The notes under the pieces were generated by a model. It saw nothing but the letters and a program-made list of their open reading frames with translations, did no database searches and had not been told where the DNA came from. From Bacillota bacterium (GTDB lineage Bacteria; Bacillota; Clostridia; Christensenellales; SZUA-584): 64,000 bases of DNA. The DNA is taken from NCBI GenBank assembly GCA_023416745.1, contig JAEZHF010000031.1:1-64000 (forward strand), read 5' to 3'. This document shows, one piece after another, positions 42,096 to 50,061 of this stretch. The stretch's first letter is position 1. Each line of letters begins with the position of its first letter. The position numbers and the translations under genes are program-made.

Positions 42096-42917
42096 TTACA
42101 GCCGGGGGATGCCATTCTCACAGGGCACGCCAACGTTGCACTTGGCACATCCGTAACGGGGCGCATAGAGCGGCAGCACCTCATTGTTGATATAGTCGCT
42201 GCAGATGTCGTGGTTCTTGCCATTCCCGGATATCGCGCCGGACGGGCAGCGGCGGATGCAAGCGCCGCATTTGTATTTTTTCCCCGCTATTGTTTCCGCC
42301 TGTTGCTGCGTCAGAAACGGGCAGTATACGTCGAAGCGCGTGTAGGGTCGCGGCGTGGGCTCCAGCTTTAGCGTGGTCACCACGCTGCCCAGCCGCCCCG
42401 CCGTACCCTTCGCCGTGATCAGCGCACGGTGCAGACCAAACGTGCCGAGGCCGGCCACAAACGCCGCGTGCCGTTCCGACCAGTTGGGGATGCGGTTGAC
42501 AACTGCGAAACGCGGGTCGGCTACGGGAGCTACCACATCACCGCTTTGGCTGCTCAGCCAACTCGCAGCGAAATCGCGCAATGCGTTATTGAAAACCTCG
42601 CCGTCGATGCGCGCCGACGCCCACTCCCCGGAGGGTAAGCCAGGAGCGCGGTTGGTATCCCGCACTGTTTTTGTGAAGGGCAGGAACCAGCAAACCACCG
42701 ACTGCGCTCCGGGCAGCCATTCCCGCGGCCCCATATACTGCGGTCCCACGATACCCGGCTCAGTGAACCGGTTGAACCATGCGTCGTCAGCCGCAGCCAC
42801 AGCCACCAGCGGCTCATCGTACATGCGCATGCCCCCATGTGCCGCCATCGCGTTGCGCGGGTCGTTCTTCACAAAATCTGTTACCGCCTGTGTCAGCGCC
42901 GCTATCGTACTGCTCAT
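42096..42917 (-). CDS. Iron-sulfur protein related to epoxyqueuosine reductase
   Basis: 273 residues from ATG 42917, with AAGGGG eight bases upstream; an in-frame extension to 42977 has no ribosome site. The C-terminus holds cysteines for iron-sulfur clusters: CGACIRRCPSGAI near 220, then CAKCNVGVPCENG. The central region (RIPNWSERHAAFVAGLGTFG) matches the QueG-like cobalamin/4Fe-4S reductase family. True QueG is ~380 residues with HEAT repeats, so this shorter protein may not be a queuosine enzyme. Standalone gene. Confidence 0.72.
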   Translation of the reverse strand: MSSTIAALTQAVTDFVKNDPRNAMAAHGGMRMYDEPLVAVAAADDAWFNRFTEPGIVGPQYMGPREWLPGAQSVVCWFLPFTKTVRDTNRAPGLPSGEWASARIDGEVFNNALRDFAASWLSSQSGDVVAPVADPRFAVVNRIPNWSERHAAFVAGLGTFGLHRALITAKGTAGRLGSVVTTLKLEPTPRPYTRFDVYCPFLTQQQAETIAGKKYKCGACIRRCPSGAISGNGKNHDICSDYINNEVLPLYAPRYGCAKCNVGVPCENGIPRL

Positions 42918-43225
42918 GTCATGAACCCCTTCGCATATATATGGGCTTATTGTACGCCTGTTGGCCGCGCCCCGCAAGGGGGATGAGACTTATGATGATG
43001 GCACGGCTGTAGGTGTGGGTGTTTCCACGGCGGGGGGGAGTATACAGCAGCTCATTGATGGACGGATCGTCCTCCACGATGAGTATGGTTGCCATAGCTT
43101 CACCTCCAGATGCCATCATATCACATTGTTGTTATCAAATTGTAATAACAGAGGAAAACACTGATACGTCATGCCGGAAAATGTATGTTATAATGACCAC
43201 TATATATGTATGATGGGGGTAGTGG
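42918..43225. other. Intergenic region carrying a gene remnant
   Basis: Apart from the response-regulator stub (43042-43095) there is no gene. A CCCCGCAAGGGG hairpin lies near 42969-42980. The divergent acyltransferase gene presumably takes its promoter from the right half. Confidence 0.4.
43042..43095 (-). pseudogene. 5' remnant of a response regulator gene
   Basis: ATG 43095, with GGAGG seven bases upstream, begins MATILIVEDDPSINELLY, the exact start of an OmpR-type receiver domain including the acidic pair. After 18 residues the match ends abruptly and the frame runs on into unrelated sequence to a stop at 42919. The rest of the regulator, and any kinase, is missing. This looks like a deletion scar of a two-component system. 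Confidence 0.65.
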
Positions 43226-44446
43226 ATGGAGACGGTCCGTTTTGACATGCAGCGGCCTCCGCTGAGACAGAAGACGCATCTGAAGGTGCTCACGTGGATA
43301 CTGAGCTTTCCCGTGGTGTGGCTGCGCCGGTTGAAAATTAACCGCGTGAACATGAAGGGCTTAAAGCCGCCCTATGTGCTGCTGTGCACACACAAATCGT
43401 TCATCGACTTCATGGTTACCACGGCCTGTACGTTTCCGCACCGAGCCAATTACGTGGTGGCCATCGACGGCTTCATCGGGCGTGAGAAGCTGCTGCGCAG
43501 TGTGGGCTGTATCTGCAAGCGCAAGTTCACCAACGATGTGCAGCTGGTGATGCATTTGAAGCAGGTGATCGACAACGGCGACATATTGGTAATTTATCCT
43601 GAAGCGCGGTACTCACTGATCGGTACCAACGCGTGTCTGCCTTCGTCTCTGGGCAAGTTGGCGCGTATGCTCAAGGTGCCGGTGGTGATGCTGAGCATGC
43701 ACGGCAACTTCATCTATTCTCCGGTGTGGAATCTTCGCAAGCGCAATATCCGTTTGGAGGCCGATCTCACGCAGATCGTCACGCAGGTAGAAATACTGAA
43801 GCTGCCCAAAGACGAGATCAATGCGCGTATCGGCAAGGCGTTCGAATACGACGATTTTATGTGGCAGAAGCAAAACGGTATCCGCGTGCGCAACAAGGAT
43901 CGGGCGAAGGGATTGCACAAGGTGCTGTACGCCTGCCGGTGCTGCGGTACGGAATACCAGATGGAATCGGACGGAGACCGCCTGTGGTGCGGGCACTGTG
44001 GTGCCTCGTGGACAATGTCGCAATACGGCGAGCTTTTTGGTGAAGACGGACCGGTGCACATTCCGCATTGGTACGAGGCGCTGCGCGAACAGGTTCGCAC
44101 AATGATTGAAGCAGGGACATACGCGTTTTCGTCCGACGTGGTGGTGGACAGCCTGCCCAACGCAGACGGCTATATCCGGCTGGGTGAGGGACGTCTGACG
44201 CACGACATGACGGGCTTTAAGCTGGAGGGCTTATTTAACGGAGAACCGTTTCTGCTAACGAAAGACCCGCTGTCCATGTATTCGTGTCATATTGAATACG
44301 ACTATATGGGCAAGGGCGACTGCATTGATCTGTCCACGCTCAGTGATACTTATTACATATACCCAAAAATTAAGGAATGGTCCGCCACAAAGATCGCGCT
44401 GGCGGTGGAGGAACTTTACCAATTCGTTGCTGGACGGAACATTTAG
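43226..44446 (+). CDS. PlsC-like acyltransferase with internal zinc ribbon (second copy)
   Basis: 406 residues with the same plan as the protein at 390-1616. HKSFIDF (HX4D) is near residue 56 and YPEARYS, the PEGT-like block, near 130. Then come CRCC...CGHC as zinc ribbon near 235-257 and a ~145-residue C-terminal domain. There is no signal peptide; membrane association is expected by family. Unlike the first copy it has no transporter neighbour and is followed by a terminator. Both copies share KFTND-like and GDRL motifs, so they are paralogues. Acyl acceptor unknown. Confidence 0.72.
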   Translation: METVRFDMQRPPLRQKTHLKVLTWILSFPVVWLRRLKINRVNMKGLKPPYVLLCTHKSFIDFMVTTACTFPHRANYVVAIDGFIGREKLLRSVGCICKRKFTNDVQLVMHLKQVIDNGDILVIYPEARYSLIGTNACLPSSLGKLARMLKVPVVMLSMHGNFIYSPVWNLRKRNIRLEADLTQIVTQVEILKLPKDEINARIGKAFEYDDFMWQKQNGIRVRNKDRAKGLHKVLYACRCCGTEYQMESDGDRLWCGHCGASWTMSQYGELFGEDGPVHIPHWYEALREQVRTMIEAGTYAFSSDVVVDSLPNADGYIRLGEGRLTHDMTGFKLEGLFNGEPFLLTKDPLSMYSCHIEYDYMGKGDCIDLSTLSDTYYIYPKIKEWSATKIALAVEELYQFVAGRNI

Positions 44447-44466
44447 CACAAAACAATCATAAAGGC

Positions 44467-44503
44467 AAAGGAGCGTTCCGGCATTGCCGGACGCTCCTTT
44501 TTT
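44467..44503. terminator. Bidirectional terminator
   Basis: A 16-base stem, AAAGGAGCG...CGCTCCTTT with one bulged T, a three-base loop and TTTTTT. It separates the acyltransferase from the convergent repeat-protein gene. Confidence 0.9.
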
Positions 44504-44533
44504 GGGGGGTGTATGATATTTAGGGGATTCGCA

Positions 44534-45031
44534 TTATTGTGCGGCGCGCAGGCATGAAGCCGCGTTCGCCACTGTTATCGCGCAGCCGGACGCCTTGCAG
44601 GCTTTGAGCAGCGCAGACACATTGGCAGTGCTGATGCTGCACCCTACGGATTTGCACGCCTTCATGACAGCCGCCATGTTGGATGAATCTACACTGCAGC
44701 CGGATGTCTTGCACGCCTTAAGCACAGCGGCTACGTTGGCGGAGCTGACGGTGCATCCGGATGTTTTGCAGGCTTTCACTGCCGCGGTGACATCAGATAC
44801 TGAAGCGCTGCATCCCGCAGATTTGCAGGAGCGTAGTATGGACGCCGCCTGCACGGATGAGACTGGGCATCCCGCGGCCTTGCAGGCTTTTAGTATGTCC
44901 GCCGACGTGGCACACATAGCGGATGTGTCGCCGGACGCAGCGTGCGCGACTGGCATCATCGATATCATGACCGTGAGCGCCAGGGCGACGCTGAACACCA
45001 TAATCCATTTATTACTGCGTAAAGCTTTCAT
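44534..45031 (-). CDS. Secreted protein of six 19-residue paired-cysteine repeats
   Basis: 165 residues. A signal peptide (basic start, hydrophobic core, MMPVAHA cleavage region near residue 31) is followed by six gapless 19-residue repeats from residue ~46 to the end, consensus LxKACKxxGCxVxxxNxAA. Each has C-X4-C; in addition there are single cysteines just before and just after the array. The repeat spells two short helices, so a small solenoid with one disulfide or metal site per turn is plausible. I know of no family with this repeat. GGAGG lies six bases before the ATG, and three TCGTAA boxes lie upstream. It has its own terminator. Function unknown; extracellular location is the only firm inference. 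Confidence 0.8.
   Translation of the reverse strand: MKALRSNKWIMVFSVALALTVMISMMPVAHAASGDTSAMCATSADILKACKAAGCPVSSVQAASILRSCKSAGCSASVSDVTAAVKACKTSGCTVSSANVAAVLKACKTSGCSVDSSNMAAVMKACKSVGCSISTANVSALLKACKASGCAITVANAASCLRAAQ
44560..44896 (-). repeat. Six tandem 57-bp coding repeats
   Basis: The DNA behind the 19-residue repeats. Units differ at many positions, especially third codon positions, so this is an old, selected array rather than a recent slippage product. Boundaries are approximate to about one codon. Confidence 0.6.
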
Positions 45032-45077
45032 AATCGACCTCCGTATCGTGTAGTTCCGAGTAAATATGAATCGGATG

Positions 45078-45103
45078 TTACGAATATTACGATAATATTA
45101 CGA
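45078..45103 (-). promoter_or_regulatory. Three TCGTAA boxes upstream of the cysteine-repeat gene
   Basis: TTACGA occurs at 45078-45083, 45087-45092 and 45098-45103 (TCGTAA on the coding strand), spaced 9 and 11 bases, about one helical turn. They lie 47-72 bases upstream of the start codon, a usual place for an activator or response-regulator site. The binding protein is unknown. Confidence 0.4.
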
Positions 45104-45304
45104 AATAGTCAATTGGATTGGTCATGATTAACATGGAAATGAGTGGAATACCCAATTAAAAACGTATTAATAGATTGCTTGATTAACACCCAGCGTTTCG
45201 TTATACGGAGAGTCATTCACGCGATTTAATATTTCAAATGGATGTTGAATGGGCGTAATAAGCAGACTATGCGTATCCGACTCGGCAGCATTTTCCCAGA
45301 AATA

Positions 45305-45336
45305 AAAGACGCGCCTCTTACCGGACGCGCCTCTTT
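45305..45336 (-). terminator. Terminator of the four-helix membrane protein gene
   Basis: AAAGAxGCGC pairs with GCGCxTCTTT with one mismatch; the minus strand continues into a T-rich tail. Confidence 0.5.
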
Positions 45337-45348
45337 AAGTTTATGGTT

Positions 45349-45720
45349 TTACTGTCCCGCTGCTTCGTCTTTTGGCGGATCAGAATCCGTTTTAGCGGTG
45401 AATATCTTGACAATGACGCCCGATATCGGAATCGCAAAGAATATGATCCAGTACGGATGCCACAACCCCCACACAAAACCCATCAGCATGTAGGCAGCCA
45501 CGCACAGCAGAGATACAATGCCGGAAACTTTGCCGGAGGCATCCTTACGGTTAACAGCAATATCGACGATGATAGACACGATGGGTATGGCGAGGAAAAC
45601 CACCCAGGCGATGTGCCAGGCGCCTCTTGTGAACCCGATGATTAAAAATACAGCGGCTGCCAGCAGCGCCGTCAGGCTGACGATCTGCCCGCCCACTGTC
45701 TTGTTCCGGTTATCACTCAT
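45349..45720 (-). CDS. Small membrane protein with internal duplication
   Basis: 123 residues with four membrane segments. The two halves are related: WHIAWVVFLAIPIVSIIVD in the first and WHPYWIIFFAIPISGVIVK in the second. Each follows a GF(x)2G-(A/L)WH turn, so the protein arose by duplication of a two-helix unit. The C-terminus is acidic and cytoplasmic. This resembles common short membrane proteins of Firmicutes without known function. The stop is close to its terminator. Confidence 0.65.
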   Translation of the reverse strand: MSDNRNKTVGGQIVSLTALLAAAVFLIIGFTRGAWHIAWVVFLAIPIVSIIVDIAVNRKDASGKVSGIVSLLCVAAYMLMGFVWGLWHPYWIIFFAIPISGVIVKIFTAKTDSDPPKDEAAGQ

Positions 45721-45840
45721 ATCAAATCCTCCAAGCTATAATTTCACTTCCATTATATGATGATTATTATAAATAATCAATCACTGCCAAGTAAAGTCGC
45801 CGCTCCTTGGGGAATAAGCATATCTTTGGGAGGTGACGGC

Positions 45841-46338
45841 GTGAAAAGGTTACTTTTCTGGCTGCTGGCGGCAATGCTGCTGCTCGGTGGCTGCACTGAA
45901 AAGGCACGGACAGAAATGTACACAGACGATGCCGTGAAAGTCAGGCTGCTGACGGAAGCGATGGACGATGTGGGCGTATGTCGGCCGGAGCAGGTGGTGG
46001 ACGTGTGGGTGCGCGGACTGATAAAGCGCAGTGCCGCCATGCAGTATGCCGTGATGGATGAATCAATGCAAAAGGAATACACCAAAAGCCTTGAGAGGAC
46101 AGCATCCAATTGGGTAACAGGCGTATCCAGCCCATGGGTATGCGGCTATGCAATCGGGCGGGTGACCGAAACGGCGCAGGGGCTGCAGCTGTACACCATA
46201 TCTGTGATGACCGAGTCGTCAGCCGGACCTGCGGGAGAATACCTTGCGGTGCTGGCCATATATCAGGACGGTGACTTTTGGCGCATCGGCGGCATCAGTG
46301 CGGACGACGAGCTGTCCGCATACACGGGGCTTGAGTAA
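45841..46338 (+). CDS. Predicted lipoprotein, uncharacterised
   Basis: 165 residues from GTG 45841, with GGGAGG about seven bases upstream; an in-frame extension back to 45757 lacks a ribosome site. MKRLLFWLLAAMLLLGGC is a clear lipobox (LGGC, lipidated Cys near residue 18). The mature part resembles extracellular NTF2-like or DUF4829-type lipoproteins of Clostridia in length and strand pattern, but this is only an impression. Standalone gene. Confidence 0.65.
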   Translation: MKRLLFWLLAAMLLLGGCTEKARTEMYTDDAVKVRLLTEAMDDVGVCRPEQVVDVWVRGLIKRSAAMQYAVMDESMQKEYTKSLERTASNWVTGVSSPWVCGYAIGRVTETAQGLQLYTISVMTESSAGPAGEYLAVLAIYQDGDFWRIGGISADDELSAYTGLE

Positions 46339-46433
46339 GAAGATATAGATAAATATTTATACTAAAGTGGGGATGGTTAGCGGAGGTGCGTGGGACAGGC
46401 TTTCGAAGCGCAATAGTACCGGCTATTATTTAC

Positions 46434-47390
46434 TCACATGGAAAGCACCGCTGTTGCTGTTTCTTCATCCGTAAACACGGTGTCCACCCATTTCCCGACC
46501 ATGGTCGCACGCAGAATACCGGCCTTGGTGAGACCGCAGGAGGCGGTAATCACCTCGCGCGCACGGGGCCGGGCCTTTTCCAGATCTCCACTCAATATCC
46601 GATCATGAATGGGGTGGTCAACCAGCCGGCCTTCTTTGTCCAGAAAGTTGAGACAGATGTCTCCTACACAACCGATAGACTCAAGCTCTGAAAACTCCAA
46701 ATCGGAAACGCCTTCTGTTTTAACCAGTGTAGGATGCCAGAGAGGCCCCATGCCCAAAACAAGTATATCAGCATTCTCCGACCGTTCAATGGTGTCGCGT
46801 ATGGTCGGGTCACTGAGCAGCAAATCACGCTCCTGGCGTCCGGCGACGATCCCCGGAGCGTGCAGCGGGCGAACTTTAGCTGAAAGCTTTTCTGCCAGCG
46901 TGTAGGCAATCTCGTTGGGGGTGACCGCTTTATTATAGCCAAGACCGCCGGAAAACGGAATCACAGTCACTTCCGGAAAGCTCAAAGGCACAAATTGGGA
47001 GACAATGGATGCCAGAGTAGTGCCCCAAAAAGTGCTGATGCAATCATCAGGGCGCAATATGCCTGCGAGATAGCTGGCAGCGGCACGGGCGCATGTCTGC
47101 TGACTGGATTCCGGCCCCCCACAGCGAACGACCTTGGCGAATTTTAGGCCGAAATTCTTTTTCAGCGCACTCTCCAGTTCAGATATACCGGCTGACGCGG
47201 TGTTCACCTCAATGCGAACAATGCCCAATTCTTCGGCTTTTTGCAGAAGTTTGCCCACCCAAACGCGTGACACCCCCATCTGAGAGGCAATGTCGCTTTG
47301 TGTCAGATGATACACGTAATAAAGCTCTGCCGCGAGCATTATCTTCTGCGTCATTTCAAATGAAACATCAATGGCTTTATGTCTGCCCAT
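46434..47390 (-). CDS. SorC-family sugar-binding transcriptional regulator
   Basis: 318 residues. The N-terminal helix-turn-helix includes LTQSDIASQMGVSRVWVGKL near residue 30. The rest is the SorC effector domain (NagB-like fold) with WGTTLASIV near 122, FSGGLGYNK near 148 and LVLGMGPL near 215. These regulators respond to sugar phosphates. No sugar-uptake or catabolic operon lies next to it, so targets are elsewhere or it controls itself. It diverges from the noncoding RNA unit at 47481-47812. Confidence 0.85.
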   Translation of the reverse strand: MGRHKAIDVSFEMTQKIMLAAELYYVYHLTQSDIASQMGVSRVWVGKLLQKAEELGIVRIEVNTASAGISELESALKKNFGLKFAKVVRCGGPESSQQTCARAAASYLAGILRPDDCISTFWGTTLASIVSQFVPLSFPEVTVIPFSGGLGYNKAVTPNEIAYTLAEKLSAKVRPLHAPGIVAGRQERDLLLSDPTIRDTIERSENADILVLGMGPLWHPTLVKTEGVSDLEFSELESIGCVGDICLNFLDKEGRLVDHPIHDRILSGDLEKARPRAREVITASCGLTKAGILRATMVGKWVDTVFTDEETATAVLSM

Positions 47391-47480
47391 ATACCCTCAT
47401 TATTTGAAACAATAAGGTAACTATAATACCTGCGTTACAAATGTGCAACTTGTTTATTGGAATATTATGCAGAAAGATTA

Positions 47481-47510
47481 TTGACATTCAAGCCTTTTTT
47501 AGGATATAAT
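47481..47510 (+). promoter_or_regulatory. Perfect consensus promoter for a noncoding transcript
   Basis: TTGACA (47481-47486) and TATAAT (47505-47510), both exact consensus, separated by 18 bases. No credible ORF follows for 425 bases. It is the strongest promoter seen in the window. Confidence 0.8.
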
Positions 47511-47516
47511 AATTAT

Positions 47517-47812
47517 CATAAGAAAATAATAGTTAAAAAAGTAACGAGAAAAGGGAGACAGTTGCAGTTGGTTCATGGTTCGCTTTTGTATATTGGTTTC
47601 ATTTGTGGCCGGTAGTAAATGGTATTGGGAGATGCCTTGAGCGGACGGGAACAGAATTCATTCAGCTGCCGTCGTGTGGTGTGATGGGAAGCACACCACA
47701 CGGCAGAGGCTGAATATAAAAAGAGCATAAGCAAACCGATGCTTAAAATGTAAAATAATAACTTATAAGCAGCATTCTATATAACCGTTGAGTATTCAGC
47801 GGGTTTTCTTAT
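47517..47812 (+). ncRNA. Candidate structured noncoding RNA, about 295 nt
   Basis: Starts just after a perfect consensus promoter and ends at a Rho-independent terminator. Inside is a long hairpin (47660-47715) whose arms share ATTCAGC, TGCCG and TGTGGTGT blocks, separated by offset three-base bulges, closed by a ten-base loop. A further stem (ATGCTTA with TAAGC-AG-CAT, about 47739-47775) precedes the terminator. It lacks the hallmark sequences of SRP RNA, RNase P RNA and tmRNA. A 6S-type RNA cannot be excluded. The only small open frames (17 and 21 codons) are not convincing. Boundaries are inferred from promoter and terminator. Confidence 0.6.
47785..47812 (+). terminator. Terminator of the candidate noncoding RNA
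   Basis: CCGTTGA (47785-47791) pairs with TCAGCGG (47796-47802) across the loop GTAT, with one G-T wobble, followed by GTTTTCTTATTTT. It lies 124 bases before the next start codon, so it could also attenuate the downstream kinase gene. Confidence 0.75.
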
Positions 47813-47935
47813 TTTATGGGCAAATTTGGACATATTTGAAGGGTTTCGCCTTGCCATTGTAGTATACTTATAGGGTACTGTTTTTCTTTAATATTATTAA
47901 ATATTGACCTGAATATCAGGGTATAGGGGTAATTA

Positions 47936-50008
47936 ATGGACAGAATTGAAATCGCGCTGATCTATAATGCATCTCTGTTGCTGGCACTTGGGATTATTTA
48001 TGAAGTGAGCTATCAGCTGCCCGTCAAATGGAAGAAGCTTTCCGCCGGCCTGAACGGTCTGCTTATTGGGTTGGTGTGTCTGCTCGTAATGACCTTTAAA
48101 TATGAATTGGAACCGGGCATCACATTTGATACACGCTCTATCATGCTGAGTGTGGCGGCATTGACTTTCGGAGCCGCACCATCGGCTATTGCGGCTCTGA
48201 TGGCACTGGCTTATCGCGTCTTCTTTATCGGGGGTGCCGGAACGGTAACCGGTTGCGCTGTTATTGTCTTCTCGGTGGTGATCGGACTGCTGTGGCGAAA
48301 AACACTGCGTAAGTCAAAAGCCCGCCGACGATTCATTTACCTTTACCTGATGGGCCTCAGCGTACATATTGTGATGCTGCTTTGTATGGTCTTCATGCCT
48401 GATCCTATAAAAGTATTGAGCCAGATCAGCCTGCCTGTAATAATCATCTATCCGGTAGCGACAGTGCTTTTGGGTACGCTTTTACTGAGCCAGCAGATGC
48501 GGAATGATGAGCTGATCAAGCTGGCGGAAGCGGAAAGCCGGTATAAGAGCCTGTTTCAGAACAATTATGCCGTGATGCTGCTGATGAACCCCGATACGGG
48601 ACGTATTGTGGACGCAAATCCGGCAGCATCAAATTTTTACGGCTGGGATCATGATCAGCTGACAAACATGAAGATTTCCGATATCAACACGTTGAGCCAG
48701 GAAGAATTAGATCACGAGCTTAATAATGCCTTGTTTGAAAAACGCCGTCAATTTCAGTTCAGACACCGCAAGGCCTCCGGCGATATCGCGGACGTGGAGA
48801 CGTTCAGCGGGCCGATCAAAGTGGGCGGGCAGACGTTGCTGTATTCCATAGTCCATGACGTATCCGAGAAGAATAAATCCCGCAGGGCGTTGGCGGAAAG
48901 CGAGAATCGGTTTCGGCTTCTGGTGGAAACAGCGCCCGATGCCATATATATCGCCGTGGATGAAAGGCTGGTGTTCGTCAATAACGAGATGATACGTCTG
49001 ATGGGCGCAAAAGGCGAGGAAGAACTGACCGGCCGCCCCGTTTGGGCCCACATCCACCCGCATTACCATGATATAGTCAGGCAGCGATCCGAGCGGATGG
49101 CACAGCTGCCTGTCAGCGCGCCGCCGATGGAAGAGGTTTACAGGCGCCTGGATGGTTCGAATGTATATGTGGAGGTGTCCGCGGTTTCAATACAGTATCA
49201 ACAAATGCCGGGTATGCTGGTTTTTGTCCGGGACATCACGGAACGTAAGCGCATCGAAAACCTGAGGATTGAGATGGAAGCTCAGCAGCGCCAGCAGCAA
49301 AAGCTGGAGGCAATTGGAACGCTTGCCGGCGGCGTTGCCCATGAAATCAACAATCCTATCCATGGCATCATGAACTATGCCGAGTTGATACTCGACGAGG
49401 CGAGCCTTTCCGAATCCGGCACGGCCTATGCTCAGGAGATCATTCACGAAACGGAGCGCATATCTGTGATTGTAAAAAATTTGCTGCAGTTTTCCCGACA
49501 TGAGAAACAAACGCACAGCTATGCCAGTATTTATGATATCATTGGCCAAACGGTTTCGTTGATCAACACCGTCATCAAGAAGGACCAGATCACATTGGAT
49601 ATACAGCTGGATGAAGGGCTTCCGGAGATCAAATGCCGCAGCCAGCAGATTCAGCAAGTACTGATGAATTTACTGACCAATGCGCGGGATGCGCTCAATG
49701 AGAAGTATCCCGAATACGATGAGAACAAGATAATCAAAGTGGGATGCAAGCTGTTTGAACGAGATGAAAGGCGCTGGGTGTGCATTACGGTGGAAGATTT
49801 GGGAATAGGCATTACAGATGAGGTTAAAGAGCGCATGTTTGATCCGTTTTTTTCAACAAAACCACGAGAGACAGGTACAGGCCTTGGGCTGTCCATTAGC
49901 CACGGCATCGTCAAGGACCACCACGGTAAAATAGAAGTTGAGACAGAACCGGAGGAAGGCACTCGTTTTATGCTGGAACTGCCTGTGGATAACGGCTGGC
50001 AGCTGTAA
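47936..50008 (+). CDS. Orphan sensor histidine kinase with LytS-type 5TM and two PAS domains
   Basis: 690 residues. The N-terminus (to ~190) matches the 5TM receptors of the LytS type (FDTRSIMLSVAALTFGAAPSA near 65). Two PAS domains follow (~200-320 and ~325-440, each ending near an HDVSE or RDITERK block). The kinase core has HisKA motif GGVAHEINNPIHG near 475, N-box LLTNARDAL near 578, DLGIGI near 620 and GTGLGLSIS near 645. No response regulator gene is adjacent, so it is an orphan kinase. It is followed by a terminator. Confidence 0.88.
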   Translation: MDRIEIALIYNASLLLALGIIYEVSYQLPVKWKKLSAGLNGLLIGLVCLLVMTFKYELEPGITFDTRSIMLSVAALTFGAAPSAIAALMALAYRVFFIGGAGTVTGCAVIVFSVVIGLLWRKTLRKSKARRRFIYLYLMGLSVHIVMLLCMVFMPDPIKVLSQISLPVIIIYPVATVLLGTLLLSQQMRNDELIKLAEAESRYKSLFQNNYAVMLLMNPDTGRIVDANPAASNFYGWDHDQLTNMKISDINTLSQEELDHELNNALFEKRRQFQFRHRKASGDIADVETFSGPIKVGGQTLLYSIVHDVSEKNKSRRALAESENRFRLLVETAPDAIYIAVDERLVFVNNEMIRLMGAKGEEELTGRPVWAHIHPHYHDIVRQRSERMAQLPVSAPPMEEVYRRLDGSNVYVEVSAVSIQYQQMPGMLVFVRDITERKRIENLRIEMEAQQRQQQKLEAIGTLAGGVAHEINNPIHGIMNYAELILDEASLSESGTAYAQEIIHETERISVIVKNLLQFSRHEKQTHSYASIYDIIGQTVSLINTVIKKDQITLDIQLDEGLPEIKCRSQQIQQVLMNLLTNARDALNEKYPEYDENKIIKVGCKLFERDERRWVCITVEDLGIGITDEVKERMFDPFFSTKPRETGTGLGLSISHGIVKDHHGKIEVETEPEEGTRFMLELPVDNGWQL

Positions 50009-50015
50009 CGCAGAC

Positions 50016-50055
50016 AAAAAAAGCCGTCGTGTATCTGAACTGGCGGCTTATTTTT
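50016..50055. terminator. Terminator between orphan kinase and hemerythrin remnant
   Basis: AAGCCG (50021-50026) pairs with CGGCTT (50044-50049) with flanking A- and T-tracts on both strands. Confidence 0.7.
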
Positions 50056-50061
50056 ATACAA

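Larger units (their letters stand above)
45032..45348. other. Intergenic region upstream of the repeat protein
   Basis: AT-rich. Contains three TTACGA boxes (45078-45103) and, at its right end, the terminator of the next minus-strand gene (45305-45336). No gene seen. Confidence 0.4.

Noticed and set aside
47564..47640. Small ORFs of 17 and 21 codons inside the candidate RNA
   Set aside because: One uses TTG and the other has its ribosome site 18 bases away. Neither is likely to be the purpose of the transcript.
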